DNA of 64,000 bases from contig NZ_JACXAD010000008.1 in the NCBI RefSeq assembly GCF_014699115.1, positions 124,001 to 188,000 of the forward strand, given 5' to 3'. Positions within the stretch are counted from its first letter, which is position 1, and each line of letters starts with the position of its first letter. Source of the stretch: Hymenobacter montanus. Its GTDB lineage: Bacteria > Bacteroidota > Bacteroidia > Cytophagales > Hymenobacteraceae. A program made the translations under genes and the position numbers. Below, piece after piece: positions 34,391-43,536 of this stretch. Under the pieces are notes generated by a model. The model was given only the letters and a program-made list of their open reading frames with translations, was not told where the DNA came from and searched no databases.

Positions 34391-35281
34391 ATGATACGCC
34401 CTGGACTTTCGGTATTAATCCCGGTTTTTAACTGGGACGTCAACGAGTTGGTTAAGGCCCTGGTCGCCCAGCGCACGAATTGGCCGGGCCCGGTGGAGAT
34501 TATTGTGTTTGACGATGGCTCCAATGAGGCAGCCCGGGCTTTAAACCGGCCCCTGGCCCAGCAGCCCGGGGTGCGGTACCACGAGCTGAAGCAGAACATC
34601 GGCCGCGCGGCCATCCGCAACCAGCTGGCGGCCGCGGCCCAACACGAGTGGCTGCTGCTGCTCGACAGCGACAGCCTGCTGCCCGATTCGCAGTTTCTGG
34701 CGCGCTACGCGGCGGCACGCAGCCGTGCCGCCGTGGTCATTGGCGGCACTTGCTACGCGCAGCTCCCGCCCCCGGACTCGGCCTTACGCCTGCGCTGGCT
34801 CTATGGGCAGGCCCGGGAGGCACGGCCCGCCACCGTCCGCCAGCAAGCTCCGCACGCGCAGCTCAGCATCAACAACGCCTTGATTCGGGCCGATATTTTC
34901 CGGCGCTACCCCCTCGATGAGCAGCTGAGCGGGTACGGCCACGAAGACACCAAGTTCGGCCAGGTACTGGCCGCCGCCAACATCGAAGTGCTGCACCTTG
35001 ATAACCCGGTGCTGCACGACGGCCTGGAGCCGGCCAGCACTTTCCTGGCTAAAAGCGAAGAAGCAGTGCGCAACCTCACGCGCCTGCACCGGCAAGCCGA
35101 CACGCCCGACTCCAGGCTCCTGCAGGCCGTGGGGCGCGTGCGCACCTGGGGGCTGGCTACCCTGGCTAAAGCCGCCCTGGGCGCCGCCGAGCCCCGCCTG
35201 CGGCGCAACCTGCTTTCGCCCAAGCCCAATCTTCGGGCTTTCGACCTGCTGAAAATGCACTGGCTGCTCCAGTTGCTGTAG
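34391..35281 (+). CDS. family 2 glycosyltransferase
   Basis: A 296-residue GT2 enzyme. The nucleotide-sugar site shows LSVLIPVFNWDVNELV at the N-terminus, FDDGSNE near residue 41 and the DxD-like metal motif LLLDSDSLLP near 94-104. A later acidic motif is GYGHEDTKFG near 180. No membrane segment is evident, so it is probably a cytosolic enzyme acting on a membrane-bound or nucleotide-linked acceptor. The ATG at 34391 is chosen over one 36 bp upstream because the conserved block starts just after it. It lies between ftsE and the aminotransferase gene. Confidence 0.85.
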   Translation: MIRPGLSVLIPVFNWDVNELVKALVAQRTNWPGPVEIIVFDDGSNEAARALNRPLAQQPGVRYHELKQNIGRAAIRNQLAAAAQHEWLLLLDSDSLLPDSQFLARYAAARSRAAVVIGGTCYAQLPPPDSALRLRWLYGQAREARPATVRQQAPHAQLSINNALIRADIFRRYPLDEQLSGYGHEDTKFGQVLAAANIEVLHLDNPVLHDGLEPASTFLAKSEEAVRNLTRLHRQADTPDSRLLQAVGRVRTWGLATLAKAALGAAEPRLRRNLLSPKPNLRAFDLLKMHWLLQLL

Positions 35282-35345
35282 AGCGGCCCGCCGCGTCGGG
35301 GTCGGCCCAGGGGCCAGGCGGGCCGGTTTGGTGAGCCGGCCCGGC

Positions 35346-35353
35346 TATCTTTA
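35346..35353 (+). promoter_or_regulatory. possible -7 box for the aminotransferase gene
   Basis: TATCTTTA matches seven of eight positions of the Bacteroidota -7 motif, 15 bases before the proposed TTG start at 35368. Confidence 0.4.
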
Positions 35354-35367
35354 ACCGAATTTTCCGC

Positions 35368-36531
35368 TTGCCGCAGTTGATACTTCCCTCCCCTCCCACT
35401 CCCATCCAACTGCTTGATCTGGCCGCTGAGCACGCCGCCATGCAACCGGCCCTGGACGAGGCCTTGCTCGAGGTGATGGCCACGGCGGCGTTCATTCAGG
35501 GGCCCGCCGTGGGCCAGTTCGCCACGGAACTGGCCGAATACCTGGGCGGCGCGCACGTGGTGCCCTGTGCCAATGGCACCGACGCCCTCACCCTGGCCCT
35601 GCTGAGCTTGCAGCTACCCGCCGGAGCCGAGATTATCGTGCCGGCGTTCACTTACGTGGCCACGCTCGAAGCGGCTGCTTTGCTGGGCCTGCGGCCCGTG
35701 CTGGTCGACGTGCGTCCCGATACGTTCAACGTCGACCCGGCGGCGGTGCAAGCCGCGCTCACGCCGCGTACCGGCGCCATCGTGGCGGTGCATTTGTTTG
35801 GGCAGTGTGCCGATTTAGAGCAGCTCCGGACTATTGCGCAACGCTGGGGCGTGCCCTTGATTGAAGACAACGCCCAGGCCCTGGGCGCAACGTTTCAGTT
35901 CGCCAGCGGTGAAATTGCCTTTGCGGGAACTGTAGGAGCCATTGGCACCACGTCGTTTTTCCCCTCCAAAAACCTGGGCGCCCTCGGCGATGGGGGGGCC
36001 TTGCTGGTTCGCGACCCGGCGCGCGCGGCCCGGCTCCAGCAGCTGGCCAACCACGGCCAGAGCCAGAAATACCACCACGAGCACGTCGGCCTCAACTCGC
36101 GCCTCGACACCGTGCAAGCCGCGCTGCTGCGGGTGAAGCTGCGCCATCTGCCCGCCGCCACCACCGCCCGGCAGGCCGTAGCCGCCCGCTACGATGCCGC
36201 GCTCGCGGCACACGGCGCTGATCTGCACTTGCCGGCCCGCGACCCGCGCAGCAGCCACGTGTTTCACCAGTACACCCTCCGCCTGGCCGCACCCGACCGC
36301 CGCGACGGGCTGCGACATTTTTTAAGCCGCTGCGGGATCCCCACCGCCATTTATTACCCCCTGCCGGTGCCCGCGCAGCCGGCTTACGCCTATCTGGGAT
36401 ACCGGGCGGGGCAGTTTCCGGTGGCGGAGGAGCTGTGCGGGGCGGTGCTCTCGCTGCCCACCCATCCGCTGCTGACGGCCGAGCAGCAGGATTACATCAC
36501 GGAATGCATCGGTACTTTTTTTGGACGTTAA
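35368..36531 (+). CDS. DegT/DnrJ/EryC1/StrS aminotransferase
   Basis: A 387-residue PLP enzyme of the sugar aminotransferase family. Motifs include IQLLDLAAEHAAMQPAL, CANGTDALTLALL near residue 70, LIEDNAQALGATF near 165-178 and the PLP lysine in TTSFFPSKNLGALGDGG near 195-210. These enzymes put an amino group on a keto-sugar nucleotide during surface polysaccharide synthesis. The proposed start is a TTG, since the first ATG would remove part of the conserved N-terminus. It nearly abuts the oxidoreductase gene, and the pair suggests an amino-sugar pathway with the upstream glycosyltransferase. Confidence 0.9.
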   Translation: MPQLILPSPPTPIQLLDLAAEHAAMQPALDEALLEVMATAAFIQGPAVGQFATELAEYLGGAHVVPCANGTDALTLALLSLQLPAGAEIIVPAFTYVATLEAAALLGLRPVLVDVRPDTFNVDPAAVQAALTPRTGAIVAVHLFGQCADLEQLRTIAQRWGVPLIEDNAQALGATFQFASGEIAFAGTVGAIGTTSFFPSKNLGALGDGGALLVRDPARAARLQQLANHGQSQKYHHEHVGLNSRLDTVQAALLRVKLRHLPAATTARQAVAARYDAALAAHGADLHLPARDPRSSHVFHQYTLRLAAPDRRDGLRHFLSRCGIPTAIYYPLPVPAQPAYAYLGYRAGQFPVAEELCGAVLSLPTHPLLTAEQQDYITECIGTFFGR

Positions 36532-36541
36532 CGCTGTGTTG

Positions 36542-37567
36542 GTGAGTAATCCTGCCCCTGAAGTACGATTCGTCGTTTGCGGTGTCGGCCACATCGGCCG
36601 CCGCCACGCGGCGCTCATAGCGCGCCACCCGGGAGCCAGGCTCGTCGCTTTAATCGACGAGCGCGCCGAGCTGCGGGCGGGCTTAGCCACGGAGTTTCCC
36701 GACGTGCCGTTCTTTGCCTCGCTCGAAGCCTATCTGCAAACCGGCCTGGCCGCCGACGTGCTCACCGTGGCCACGCCCAACGGCTGCCATGCCCCGCAGG
36801 CGGTGGCCAGCCTGCGCCACGGCCTGCACGTGGTTATCGAAAAGCCCCTGGCCCTGACCAAGGCCGACGCCGAAACCATTGTCCGCACGGCTTTGCAAAC
36901 CGGCCGGCTGGTGTTCGGCGTGATGCAGAACCGCTACTCGCCCCCCGCCGCCTGGCTCAAGCAGGTGGTAGACGAAGGCCGCCTGGGCCAGGTGTACCTC
37001 GTGCAGCTTAACTGCTTCTGGAACCGCGACGCCCGCTACTACCGCCCGGGGGGCTGGAAAGGCACCCAGGCGCAGGATGGCGGCACGCTCTTCACCCAGT
37101 TCAGCCACTTTGTGGATTTGCTCTACTGGGTGTTTGGCGACATCACGAACATCACGGCCCGCTTCCGCGACTTCAACCACGCCGGCCTCACCGAATTTGA
37201 GGACAGCGGCCTGGTCGCCTTCGACCTGGTCCGGGGCGGCGCCGGCACGCTCAGTTACAGCACCGCCGTGTGGGACCGCAACCTCGAAAGCTCCCTCACC
37301 GTGGTGGCCGAGCGCGGCAGCCTGCGCATCGCCGGCCAGTACATGGACAAGGTCGACTACTGCCACATCGACGGCTATACCCTGCCCGAGCTGCCGCCCA
37401 CCAACCCTGCCAACAACTACGGCTCCTTCCAGGGCTCGGCCGCCAACCACGTGCAAGTAATCGAGAACGTAGTGGATACGGTGCAGCGCCGCAGCATTGC
37501 TACTACCAATGCGCTGGAGGGCCTGAAAGTGGTGGAGATAATCGAGCGGATTTATGCGCTACGGTAG
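36542..37567 (+). CDS. Gfo/Idh/MocA oxidoreductase
   Basis: A 341-residue NAD(P)-dependent oxidoreductase. The Rossmann motif is FVVCGVGHIGRRH near residues 10-22, followed by the EKP motif VIEKPLALTKADAE near 98 and the C-terminal substrate domain (WKGTQAQDGGTLFTQFSHF, with the conserved His). The start is uncertain: GTG at 36542 gives MSNPAPEVRFVV, while a TTG at 36521 would overlap the aminotransferase by 11 bp. Such enzymes oxidise or reduce nucleotide sugars and often pair with DegT aminotransferases, as here. Confidence 0.88.
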   Translation: MSNPAPEVRFVVCGVGHIGRRHAALIARHPGARLVALIDERAELRAGLATEFPDVPFFASLEAYLQTGLAADVLTVATPNGCHAPQAVASLRHGLHVVIEKPLALTKADAETIVRTALQTGRLVFGVMQNRYSPPAAWLKQVVDEGRLGQVYLVQLNCFWNRDARYYRPGGWKGTQAQDGGTLFTQFSHFVDLLYWVFGDITNITARFRDFNHAGLTEFEDSGLVAFDLVRGGAGTLSYSTAVWDRNLESSLTVVAERGSLRIAGQYMDKVDYCHIDGYTLPELPPTNPANNYGSFQGSAANHVQVIENVVDTVQRRSIATTNALEGLKVVEIIERIYALR

Positions 37568-37594
37568 CAGTTATCTTGAGGACGAAACTCGGCA

Positions 37595-38635
37595 ATGGCT
37601 CGGCTCAACTTAATAAGTTTCGTGGTGATTTTGCTCACCATTACGCAGTGTGTTTCGCCGGCTTCAAAAGAGAAAATCGCGGGGGTTAAAGTTCCGACTG
37701 AATGGGTAGAGCGCGTCCGTGAATACGATTATAAACAGGATAATTTACCGATTTTGAAGCAGTTGGAAGGTTTTATTAAGTCCGACACGTTAGCGGGCGA
37801 GACTGATTCCACGCACATAGGCAGGGGTATAGTGGACCAGTCATCGGGTGGAATTTTTACACTACTATTCATTAATCTGGATGATGACCCAGCCGTAGAA
37901 CTGGTTGGGATATTCGGTTATGCCCGATACGACCCTATTTTAGCGGTATTCAAAATGATTAATAATTCCTGGTACTTAATTTATCGCGAACCATTTTTCA
38001 TATTTAATGGGGAAAGCGGCATTCAGATTGTAAATACCCCTTCCGCCAATAAAACATTCTACATGCGAGTACTCAACGAGAGAGGCTCAGGCGTTTATCA
38101 GGATGCCTATCGATTTTATAAGCTGATTCATAACAAAATATATCCTTGCCTTGAATTAACTAATGAGGCCCGTATCTATGGGTGGGGCCTGCACTTAAAT
38201 CAAGATGTTAAACTGAGATTAGATTTTAGTAGTACCAGCTCCGATGAGTTTAGGGCTTCCTACGCTTATCGTTTTTTCCCAGGGCCTGGATATGATGTCT
38301 CTTCGCGAAACAATGACCAAATCGGTGCCGATGCTGCATTTGTGACCGGTGAAAAAAGCGTATCCTACGTATGGGACGCTGCCACCTATACCTATCAACC
38401 TCACCCACTCTCTTACCCAGATATGCTGCCTGAAGACGCAGACCTCACTCCGGATAAAGTGGCTTGTTTCGGTCAATTCGGAAATGATTCCTTATTCGTA
38501 AAGGCCTTTGCTCACGAAATCCAACAAACCCTTCGCATGGGTGCAAAAGAGCAAAAGAGTTCTCTGCAAGCGTATCTGAATTTTGTTAAAAGCCTAAACA
38601 GGACCGCCGTAACCCGTGATAATTCCCTGAAATAA
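37595..38635 (+). CDS. putative lipoprotein of unknown function
   Basis: A 346-residue protein. The N-terminus MARLNLISFVVILLTITQC is a signal peptide with a lipobox-like Cys at residue 19. The mature part is mixed, with FINLDDDPAVELVGIFGYAR near residues 90-110, a pattern seen in VCBS/EF-hand-like or integrin-like calcium loops. No family is recognised. The gene is markedly more AT-rich than the core gene before it, so it is likely acquired. It marks the start of a mosaic accessory stretch. Confidence 0.6.
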   Translation: MARLNLISFVVILLTITQCVSPASKEKIAGVKVPTEWVERVREYDYKQDNLPILKQLEGFIKSDTLAGETDSTHIGRGIVDQSSGGIFTLLFINLDDDPAVELVGIFGYARYDPILAVFKMINNSWYLIYREPFFIFNGESGIQIVNTPSANKTFYMRVLNERGSGVYQDAYRFYKLIHNKIYPCLELTNEARIYGWGLHLNQDVKLRLDFSSTSSDEFRASYAYRFFPGPGYDVSSRNNDQIGADAAFVTGEKSVSYVWDAATYTYQPHPLSYPDMLPEDADLTPDKVACFGQFGNDSLFVKAFAHEIQQTLRMGAKEQKSSLQAYLNFVKSLNRTAVTRDNSLK

Positions 38636-38937
38636 AATAAAGTACTAAGTGAATGGAATAAAATTCTATGGCCTCAACAAGAGACAGCGGAAATTATCCT
38701 TTCCTTGCTTGTCAAGCGGAGCAACTACAATCGAAAAAGGGCGGCCCCCAGGCTCCGAGGCTTCTTCAGCCCCGCAGGTTTCAGGCCCTGAACCCAGCCA
38801 CGCTTTCCGCGGTGCATTTGGGGCGCCGGGGTGCTCGGTGAGATTGATAGCGTCCTCTACTTGCTCAAGCCAGTTTAAAAAGCGCTGGCTGATACTGTAG
38901 AGAGTTCGTCGTAGAGGCGCATAAAGCGCCGCGGCCG
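38636..38937. other. intergenic; possible minus-strand coding fragment
   Basis: No intact gene. The minus strand from about 38890 down to 38673 reads SISQRFLNWLEQVEDAINLT then a Gly/Pro-rich stretch and a clean ending, with protein-like composition but no start codon. It may be the tail of a lost gene. A TACCTTGG box at 38938-38945 just before the HD gene is a candidate promoter. Confidence 0.3.
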
Positions 38938-38949
38938 TACCTTGGTGTC

Positions 38950-39600
38950 ATGTCCGTATTTCTTCCCGACATGGCGGCCCGTTGGCACAGCCTCACCGCC
39001 CCGCTGCTGGCCGATACAGCCCGCCGCGAGGCCGTCTTTCAGGAGTTGATAGCCGCTTATGAGGGGCCGGCCCGCCATTACCACACCCTTCAACATCTTG
39101 ATAGCCTACTGACGCACTTGGCCGCCGCCCCGCTGCACGATGCCGTGGTGGTGCAGTTGGCAGTCTGGTTTCACGACATGGTGTACCAGTCCCTGCGCTC
39201 CGACAACGAGGCCCGCAGCGCCGACCGGGCCCGGGCGTTTCTGCAGGAAACCACCCTGGAACCGGCCCGGCAGCAGCGGGTCGCCTTCCTCATCGAGCGC
39301 ACCGCCGACCACACCCAGCCCCAACCGTCCGACGACAATGACTTGCTCTGGTTTCTGGATGCGGACCTGAGCATCCTGGGCGCGCCGGAAGAGGCGTACT
39401 GGGAATACGCGCGGCAGGTGCGCCGCGAGTACCACCTGGTACCCGACCTGCTGTACCGCCCCGGCCGGCGCAAGGTGCTGGCCAAGATGCTGGCCACCCC
39501 GGCCCTGTTCCGCACCCTGGCCCTGCACGCGGCGTTGGAGGTGCCCGCGCGCCGCAACTTAGCAGCCGAAATAGCGGCCTGGGACCGGGGCGGGCTGTAA
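38950..39600 (+). CDS. HD-domain metal-dependent phosphohydrolase
   Basis: A 216-residue predicted metal-dependent HD superfamily protein. Metal-site residues are visible in RHYHTLQHLDSLL near residues 41-54, VWFHDMVYQS near 74-83 and DNEARSADRARAF just after. A later Asp sits in LWFLDADLSILG near 135-147. Members are uncharacterised hydrolases of phosphorylated small molecules or nucleotides. The gene is GC-rich and stands alone, probably a core gene between accessory blocks. Confidence 0.82.
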   Translation: MSVFLPDMAARWHSLTAPLLADTARREAVFQELIAAYEGPARHYHTLQHLDSLLTHLAAAPLHDAVVVQLAVWFHDMVYQSLRSDNEARSADRARAFLQETTLEPARQQRVAFLIERTADHTQPQPSDDNDLLWFLDADLSILGAPEEAYWEYARQVRREYHLVPDLLYRPGRRKVLAKMLATPALFRTLALHAALEVPARRNLAAEIAAWDRGGL

Positions 39601-40266
39601 CAGAGGCTTATTTCCTAGCTGGTGCGCGTCTACAACGCGCTGCCCACTGGCTTCTAGTCCTTCGACTTGGTCGCTGAATAAGGCACGGGTCAGTTACACT
39701 TTCGGGTCCCCATAAGTGCTCCCGAAGCATGCTAATTCAGGGTGGAATACTTCCCGAAAAAGCAAGCCGGAACTCAGACGCTACTTTTCGCTGGTAAAGC
39801 TCTGCCCCGTGTACGGCACGCCGATGGCGATCCCCTAGCATAGCTGTGCCTTGCGACCCTGGTAGTAATCGCGATGCCAGGGAGCGATAGCCCAAGTATT
39901 TGATTGCCCACCTTGGCAATCAGGCCCGAAGCGCCTACAGCGCTTCGGCTCGTAGCCGCCCGGTGACGAGCTCAGGCCCTACCTGGTACCTGATTCGGTG
40001 CCAGAACCAACAAATTTTGTCGTTAGCCCTAGTGATAAGGTTACTCATCCAAATGGGAGTGCCCATCCTTAGGAAGGCGGCAGCCTACTGGGCAACTTTG
40101 AAGCAATCCTTGAGCGCTAGGACTGGCCTAAGTGCCTAGCCCAGCAACAATGGCCAAAGCCGCACCCATTGTGCATTGATCAAGCGTGTACGGGCTGCAT
40201 TCATGATCATCGACTTAAGAGAGAACCCGTCTTTAAATTTTTTACTTTCTGTTTTTCGTTTACATC
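39601..40266. other. non-coding stretch with decayed DUF3078 fragment
   Basis: No intact gene. The middle part (about 39783-39935) is a worn copy of the 3' end of the DUF3078 gene, listed separately. The rest has no readable frame of any length that resembles protein. Confidence 0.5.
39783..39935 (-). pseudogene. relic of a DUF3078 gene 3' end
   Basis: The DNA aligns by eye with about 41103-40960 of the intact DUF3078 gene: shared runs include GGTAAAG, CCGTGTA, CGCGATGCCAG, GAGCGA and TTGCCCACCTTGGCA, in the same order and spacing. The frame is broken by stops. It is the remnant of a second copy lying about 1.1 kb away on the same strand. Confidence 0.65.
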
Positions 40267-40629
40267 ATGAAGAAGCAATTTCTGTTTGCCTTGGTGGCTG
40301 TGACAAGCTTGGCCTCTTGCCAAAAACAAGACGTAACCCCAACTGCTCCTGAAGCAGCCACTGTTTCTGCTGACGCGTGGAGGTCTTCCGTTGGAACTCC
40401 TACCAGCTCTACAAGCTACCGGTATAACTTGTACTACTCTGGCACCGCTCCAGTCACCTATATATTAACATTGGATAACAGTGTGATAGCAAGAGGTTCG
40501 CGGTCGCCGGTCAATGGTCAGGTAATAGTTAACTTCTCTGGGCTAAAGCCAAGACGACGGTATTTCTTGCAACACTACCAAGTAGTAAACGGGAAATACA
40601 CAGGTAATGTGGAGCACTTTCAGCTTTAA
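40267..40629 (+). CDS. small lipoprotein of unknown function
   Basis: A 120-residue protein with a clear lipoprotein signal (MKKQFLFALVAVTSLASC, Cys18 in the lipobox). A Thr/Pro/Ala linker follows, then a small beta-rich domain (SYRYNLYYSGTAPVTYILT, RRRYFLQHYQVVNGKYTGNV) that reads like a fibronectin type III or carbohydrate-binding sandwich. It is AT-richer than core genes. A very strong hairpin follows at 40681. Confidence 0.7.
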   Translation: MKKQFLFALVAVTSLASCQKQDVTPTAPEAATVSADAWRSSVGTPTSSTSYRYNLYYSGTAPVTYILTLDNSVIARGSRSPVNGQVIVNFSGLKPRRRYFLQHYQVVNGKYTGNVEHFQL

Positions 40630-40680
40630 TAGATAATAGCTGACAAGCTAGTACCGACGTGGTACTGCACCCTTTGCCTT

Positions 40681-40737
40681 GACTATATCTGCACGGCTTT
40701 AGCACCATTGGGGTGCTAAGGCCGTGCAGATATAGTC
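40681..40737. terminator. 26-bp stem hairpin after the small lipoprotein gene
   Basis: Arms 40681-40706 and 40712-40737 pair over 26 positions, with one T/G wobble, around the loop ATTGG; core GACTATATCTGCACGGC. No T-run follows. It is far longer than a usual terminator stem, so it may be a dispersed palindrome acting as transcription stop. Confidence 0.6.
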
Positions 40738-40945
40738 TACGTGCCATTACAACCCACCCTTTGTTTAACGCTGTTCCGGTCCGTTTACCCATCGCCCGCT
40801 TCGCGCTTCCAGCAAACCAGTTACTCACAGGGGTTACTTGGTGGTCCCACGACTCCTTAAGATACTCTTCCACAATTCGTTCAGACGCCGGCCATTATCG
40901 CAGGCCAAAACTCATCTGATAACGGTTGTTGGCAGCCCCAGTGGC
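40738..40945. other. intergenic remnant
   Basis: The minus strand from about 40900 to 40740 reads EEYLKESWDHQVTPVSNWFA and continues protein-like, but with no proper start or end. It may be a fragment of a mobile-element or toxin gene; I cannot assign it. Confidence 0.3.
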
Positions 40946-41878
40946 TTATTTCCTCACATCGGTAAAGTTTTGTACCGTGTAGGCCACGCCAATGGTGAGG
41001 CCCTGCGAAAACTGCACCTCGTGGTCCTGGTCGTAGTCGTAGAGCGCGATGCCAGTGAGCGACAGGTTTACGTATTTGCCCACCTTGGCACTCAGGCCCA
41101 CATCGAGGCGATGGTCGATTTCCTTGGGCTTGAGGTTAGTGTAGTTGGCGAACAGCAGGTAGCGAGCTTTCAGGTTGACGTTGGTACTGATGTTGCGGTC
41201 GAGCTCGGCCAGGACCTGGGCGGCCAATACCTCGAAGCGGGTAGTGTGGCCTGGACTTACCCCATAGGGCGCGTCGCCGAGCGCGGGCCGGAAACGTTCG
41301 GCATCGCTCACCACCGTCAGACGGGGGGCAAAGGGTGCGAGGCGCAGGTGGAAGTAGGGTGCGGGGCGGTATTCGAAGCCGTAGGCGGCGGTGATGAAGG
41401 CCGGGGCGAAAAAGTTGGATACCTGCCGGGCACGCTCGTTACCGGTGGCGTCAGTGTCGTACTTGTAGCCGGCGGCGAACTGGGTAAGCAGGTTCAACGA
41501 TAAAAACATGTTCCAGTGCGGGCTCAGGGCGCGGCCGTACTTGGTGTCGAGGTAAAGACGGTCCTGGCCTTTGCGGTAGCCCAGCCCTTTGGTTTGGGAG
41601 AAGGCAAAGAGGAAATCGGATTCGTTATCGAAGCTATGGACGCCCACCTGGCGGTTGGCGCGCAGGTTGGCCAGGGCATTGAAGCCGATGGTGCTGACGC
41701 CCCCGCCCCGCCAGTTGTTGCTAAGCAGGGCCTCATTGAAGCCGAGGCCGGTTTTGGCCGACTTGCGCCAGCGGGGCGCGGGCGGCGCGGCTACAGAGTC
41801 GCGGGTGGCAGCGGGAGTTTGGGCGGACGCAGCATGGGCCAGCAGCACAGCCAACAACGAGAGCAAGGGTAAGCGCAT
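40946..41878 (-). CDS. DUF3078 outer-membrane-type protein
   Basis: A 310-residue exported protein. A signal peptide (LLSLLAVLLAHAASAQ) is followed by the DUF3078 pattern: WRKSAKTGLGFNEALLSNNW, GGGVSTIGFNALANLR and later alternating aromatic beta strands, ending in FSQGLTIGVAYTVQNFTDVR. Such proteins are predicted outer-membrane beta-structures of unknown function, widespread in Bacteroidota. Length is normal. A decayed copy of its 3' end lies at 39783-39935. Confidence 0.85.
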   Translation of the reverse strand: MRLPLLSLLAVLLAHAASAQTPAATRDSVAAPPAPRWRKSAKTGLGFNEALLSNNWRGGGVSTIGFNALANLRANRQVGVHSFDNESDFLFAFSQTKGLGYRKGQDRLYLDTKYGRALSPHWNMFLSLNLLTQFAAGYKYDTDATGNERARQVSNFFAPAFITAAYGFEYRPAPYFHLRLAPFAPRLTVVSDAERFRPALGDAPYGVSPGHTTRFEVLAAQVLAELDRNISTNVNLKARYLLFANYTNLKPKEIDHRLDVGLSAKVGKYVNLSLTGIALYDYDQDHEVQFSQGLTIGVAYTVQNFTDVRK

Positions 41879-41980
41879 TGGTAAAAAGCAAGTATTTCAG
41901 GGCAAAAGGAAGTATTCGGGGGCAAAGGACGTCAAAAAGCGTCAATCTACCGTTATTTACCATCTCCAGATCCTACGCAA

Positions 41981-42530
41981 ATGGCTATTTACCAGAACAT
42001 AAGAAAACTTTACCACTTATCTGACGACGAAAATTTCGGTTTTTCAAAAGCTGATATTGCCGAAGTTGAAAAAAGGCTAAACATAGAGCTGCTGCCACAG
42101 GAACTCAGAAGTTATTACCTCACTCTGGGGAAAAATAAAAATATTAATTATTCTCACAATAGACTCCTGAAACCTGACAGCACAATCGGGTTTTCTAACC
42201 ACTGGTATTTAATCTTCTACAAAGAAAACCAAGCGGTAACCTGTTGAAAATCAAATGAGGGGTTTTAACACTCAATAATCCAAGCATTTGGGGAACTATG
42301 AAGCAGAAGCAGACTCTGATTGGCACATAGAGGCGAAGATTACTGATAGTTTTTTCTACTCATAGCTGTGTATAACGGAAACCTAGTCGGATTGAGATTT
42401 AATATTACGAGTCCGAAATGCTTAACCCCGAGATGATAAGCTTTATAGAAAGGAGTACAAAGGAGCTGGGTAGAAGTGTCCGAAATCAGACGCGAGGAAC
42501 AAGAAGTTTACACGAACACATTTGATGGAT
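41981..42530 (+). pseudogene. decayed SUKH (SMI1/KNR4) immunity-type gene
   Basis: The first 88 codons read MAIYQNIRKLYHLSDDENFG then IAEVEKRLNIELLPQELRSY and NHWYLIFYKENQAVTC, a typical SUKH N-terminal half, and then hit a stop. Matching C-terminal pieces continue in other frames: LNNPSIWGNYEAEADSDWHI near 42270-42330, AVYNGNLVGLRFNITSP near 42363-42415 and LNPEMISFIERSTKELG near 42422-42472. At least three frameshifts or stops separate them. SUKH proteins neutralise contact-dependent or polymorphic toxins. The gene is AT-rich; no toxin gene is adjacent. Confidence 0.75.
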
Positions 42531-42604
42531 GTAATAAGTGGATTCTTCTTGATGAAGACAGAAATGCTATTGGATGTCAGAGCCTCTACTATTTCTCAAT
42601 CTTT

Positions 42605-42967
42605 TCAAATAATCTTTTCAAACAGTATTCCGTCAAACAGCTCTTTGGGATACAATATCCAGGAGATTCCGTCTTCAATTTGTTTAACATGCCATATGAC
42701 TACTCCTTTTGTGAATTCTGTTTGTTTATCTTCGTTCAGCATAAAAGGTGGAACCCACATAAGTTCTACCTCACCATCTCCATGCCATCCGTCTTCTAAG
42801 AACCTCTGTTTAGCAATAGCAACATATTCATCTGCATTTTCTATACACTGTTTCGGACTCAATGTAAAGTTTAAATTATCAATCCACTCGTAAGCCATTA
42901 GCTTAAATGCTTTTAGCTTTTCAGGTGGATAGTCAATAATTTCTGTTTTTTTGATTGTATATGCCAT
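42605..42967 (-). CDS. unknown small protein, immunity-like context
   Basis: A 120-residue acidic, AT-rich gene product (MAYTIKKTEIIDYPPEKLKA; then WHGDGEVELMWVPPFM). No signal peptide or membrane segment. It lies convergent to the decayed SUKH gene, in the most AT-rich part of the window. Size, composition and context fit an orphan immunity protein, but I recognise no family. Confidence 0.5.
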   Translation of the reverse strand: MAYTIKKTEIIDYPPEKLKAFKLMAYEWIDNLNFTLSPKQCIENADEYVAIAKQRFLEDGWHGDGEVELMWVPPFMLNEDKQTEFTKGVVIWHVKQIEDGISWILYPKELFDGILFEKII

Positions 42968-43523
42968 TAATATTTCATATTTAGTTCATGCTCGATTTTC
43001 GTTACAAGTAATGCTGCTGTGTTTCCTTTTGTGTTATCAGTAGGAGTTACGCTATAACGATTTACGAACGTAAGAGTACCTACACCAGACGCTAACATTA
43101 TCCTACTGCAAGGTAAGCAGGATGACGCGCTAACTTCAAGCTATCAGGTAGAGACACAAATATATTGCGGAGCATAAGCAATGCTTAAGTAGTGAAACCT
43201 TAGATGTACGGAATTGGAGCTTAAAAGCTTATTTGCTTTCAGAGCTTTATTTCAAATACTTTGCACGGTGATTTTCGCACTATTATCTAATACGTCACTT
43301 CCCGTGGAGTCGGACAGAGGCTATAATGGCAATGTGGGCTGTTGAATGTTTGGTGCGGGCTGAATGTTTGCCCTTCGGTTACCCTACTCTTGCCGAGTCA
43401 TATTCTTGCCGAGCCATTCAACGAACTGCTCGCGTTGGCTGGGCACTGTTCGAGGGCCGAGGCCCAGGCCTGCCGTGAGCGCGGCTGGTCATTTTTATCC
43501 GCTGGTTGGTGTTAGGGAGCCAG
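42968..43523. other. AT-rich non-coding stretch
   Basis: No convincing open frame on either strand in these 556 bases; the composition returns gradually to GC-rich towards the nuclease gene. Probably eroded accessory DNA. Confidence 0.4.
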
Positions 43524-43531
43524 TATCTTTA
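43524..43531 (+). promoter_or_regulatory. possible -7 box for the AddB-like nuclease gene
   Basis: TATCTTTA is one base off TAnnTTTG, six bases before the proposed ATG at 43537. If used, the leader would be very short or absent. Confidence 0.4.
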
Positions 43532-43536
43532 CGCCA

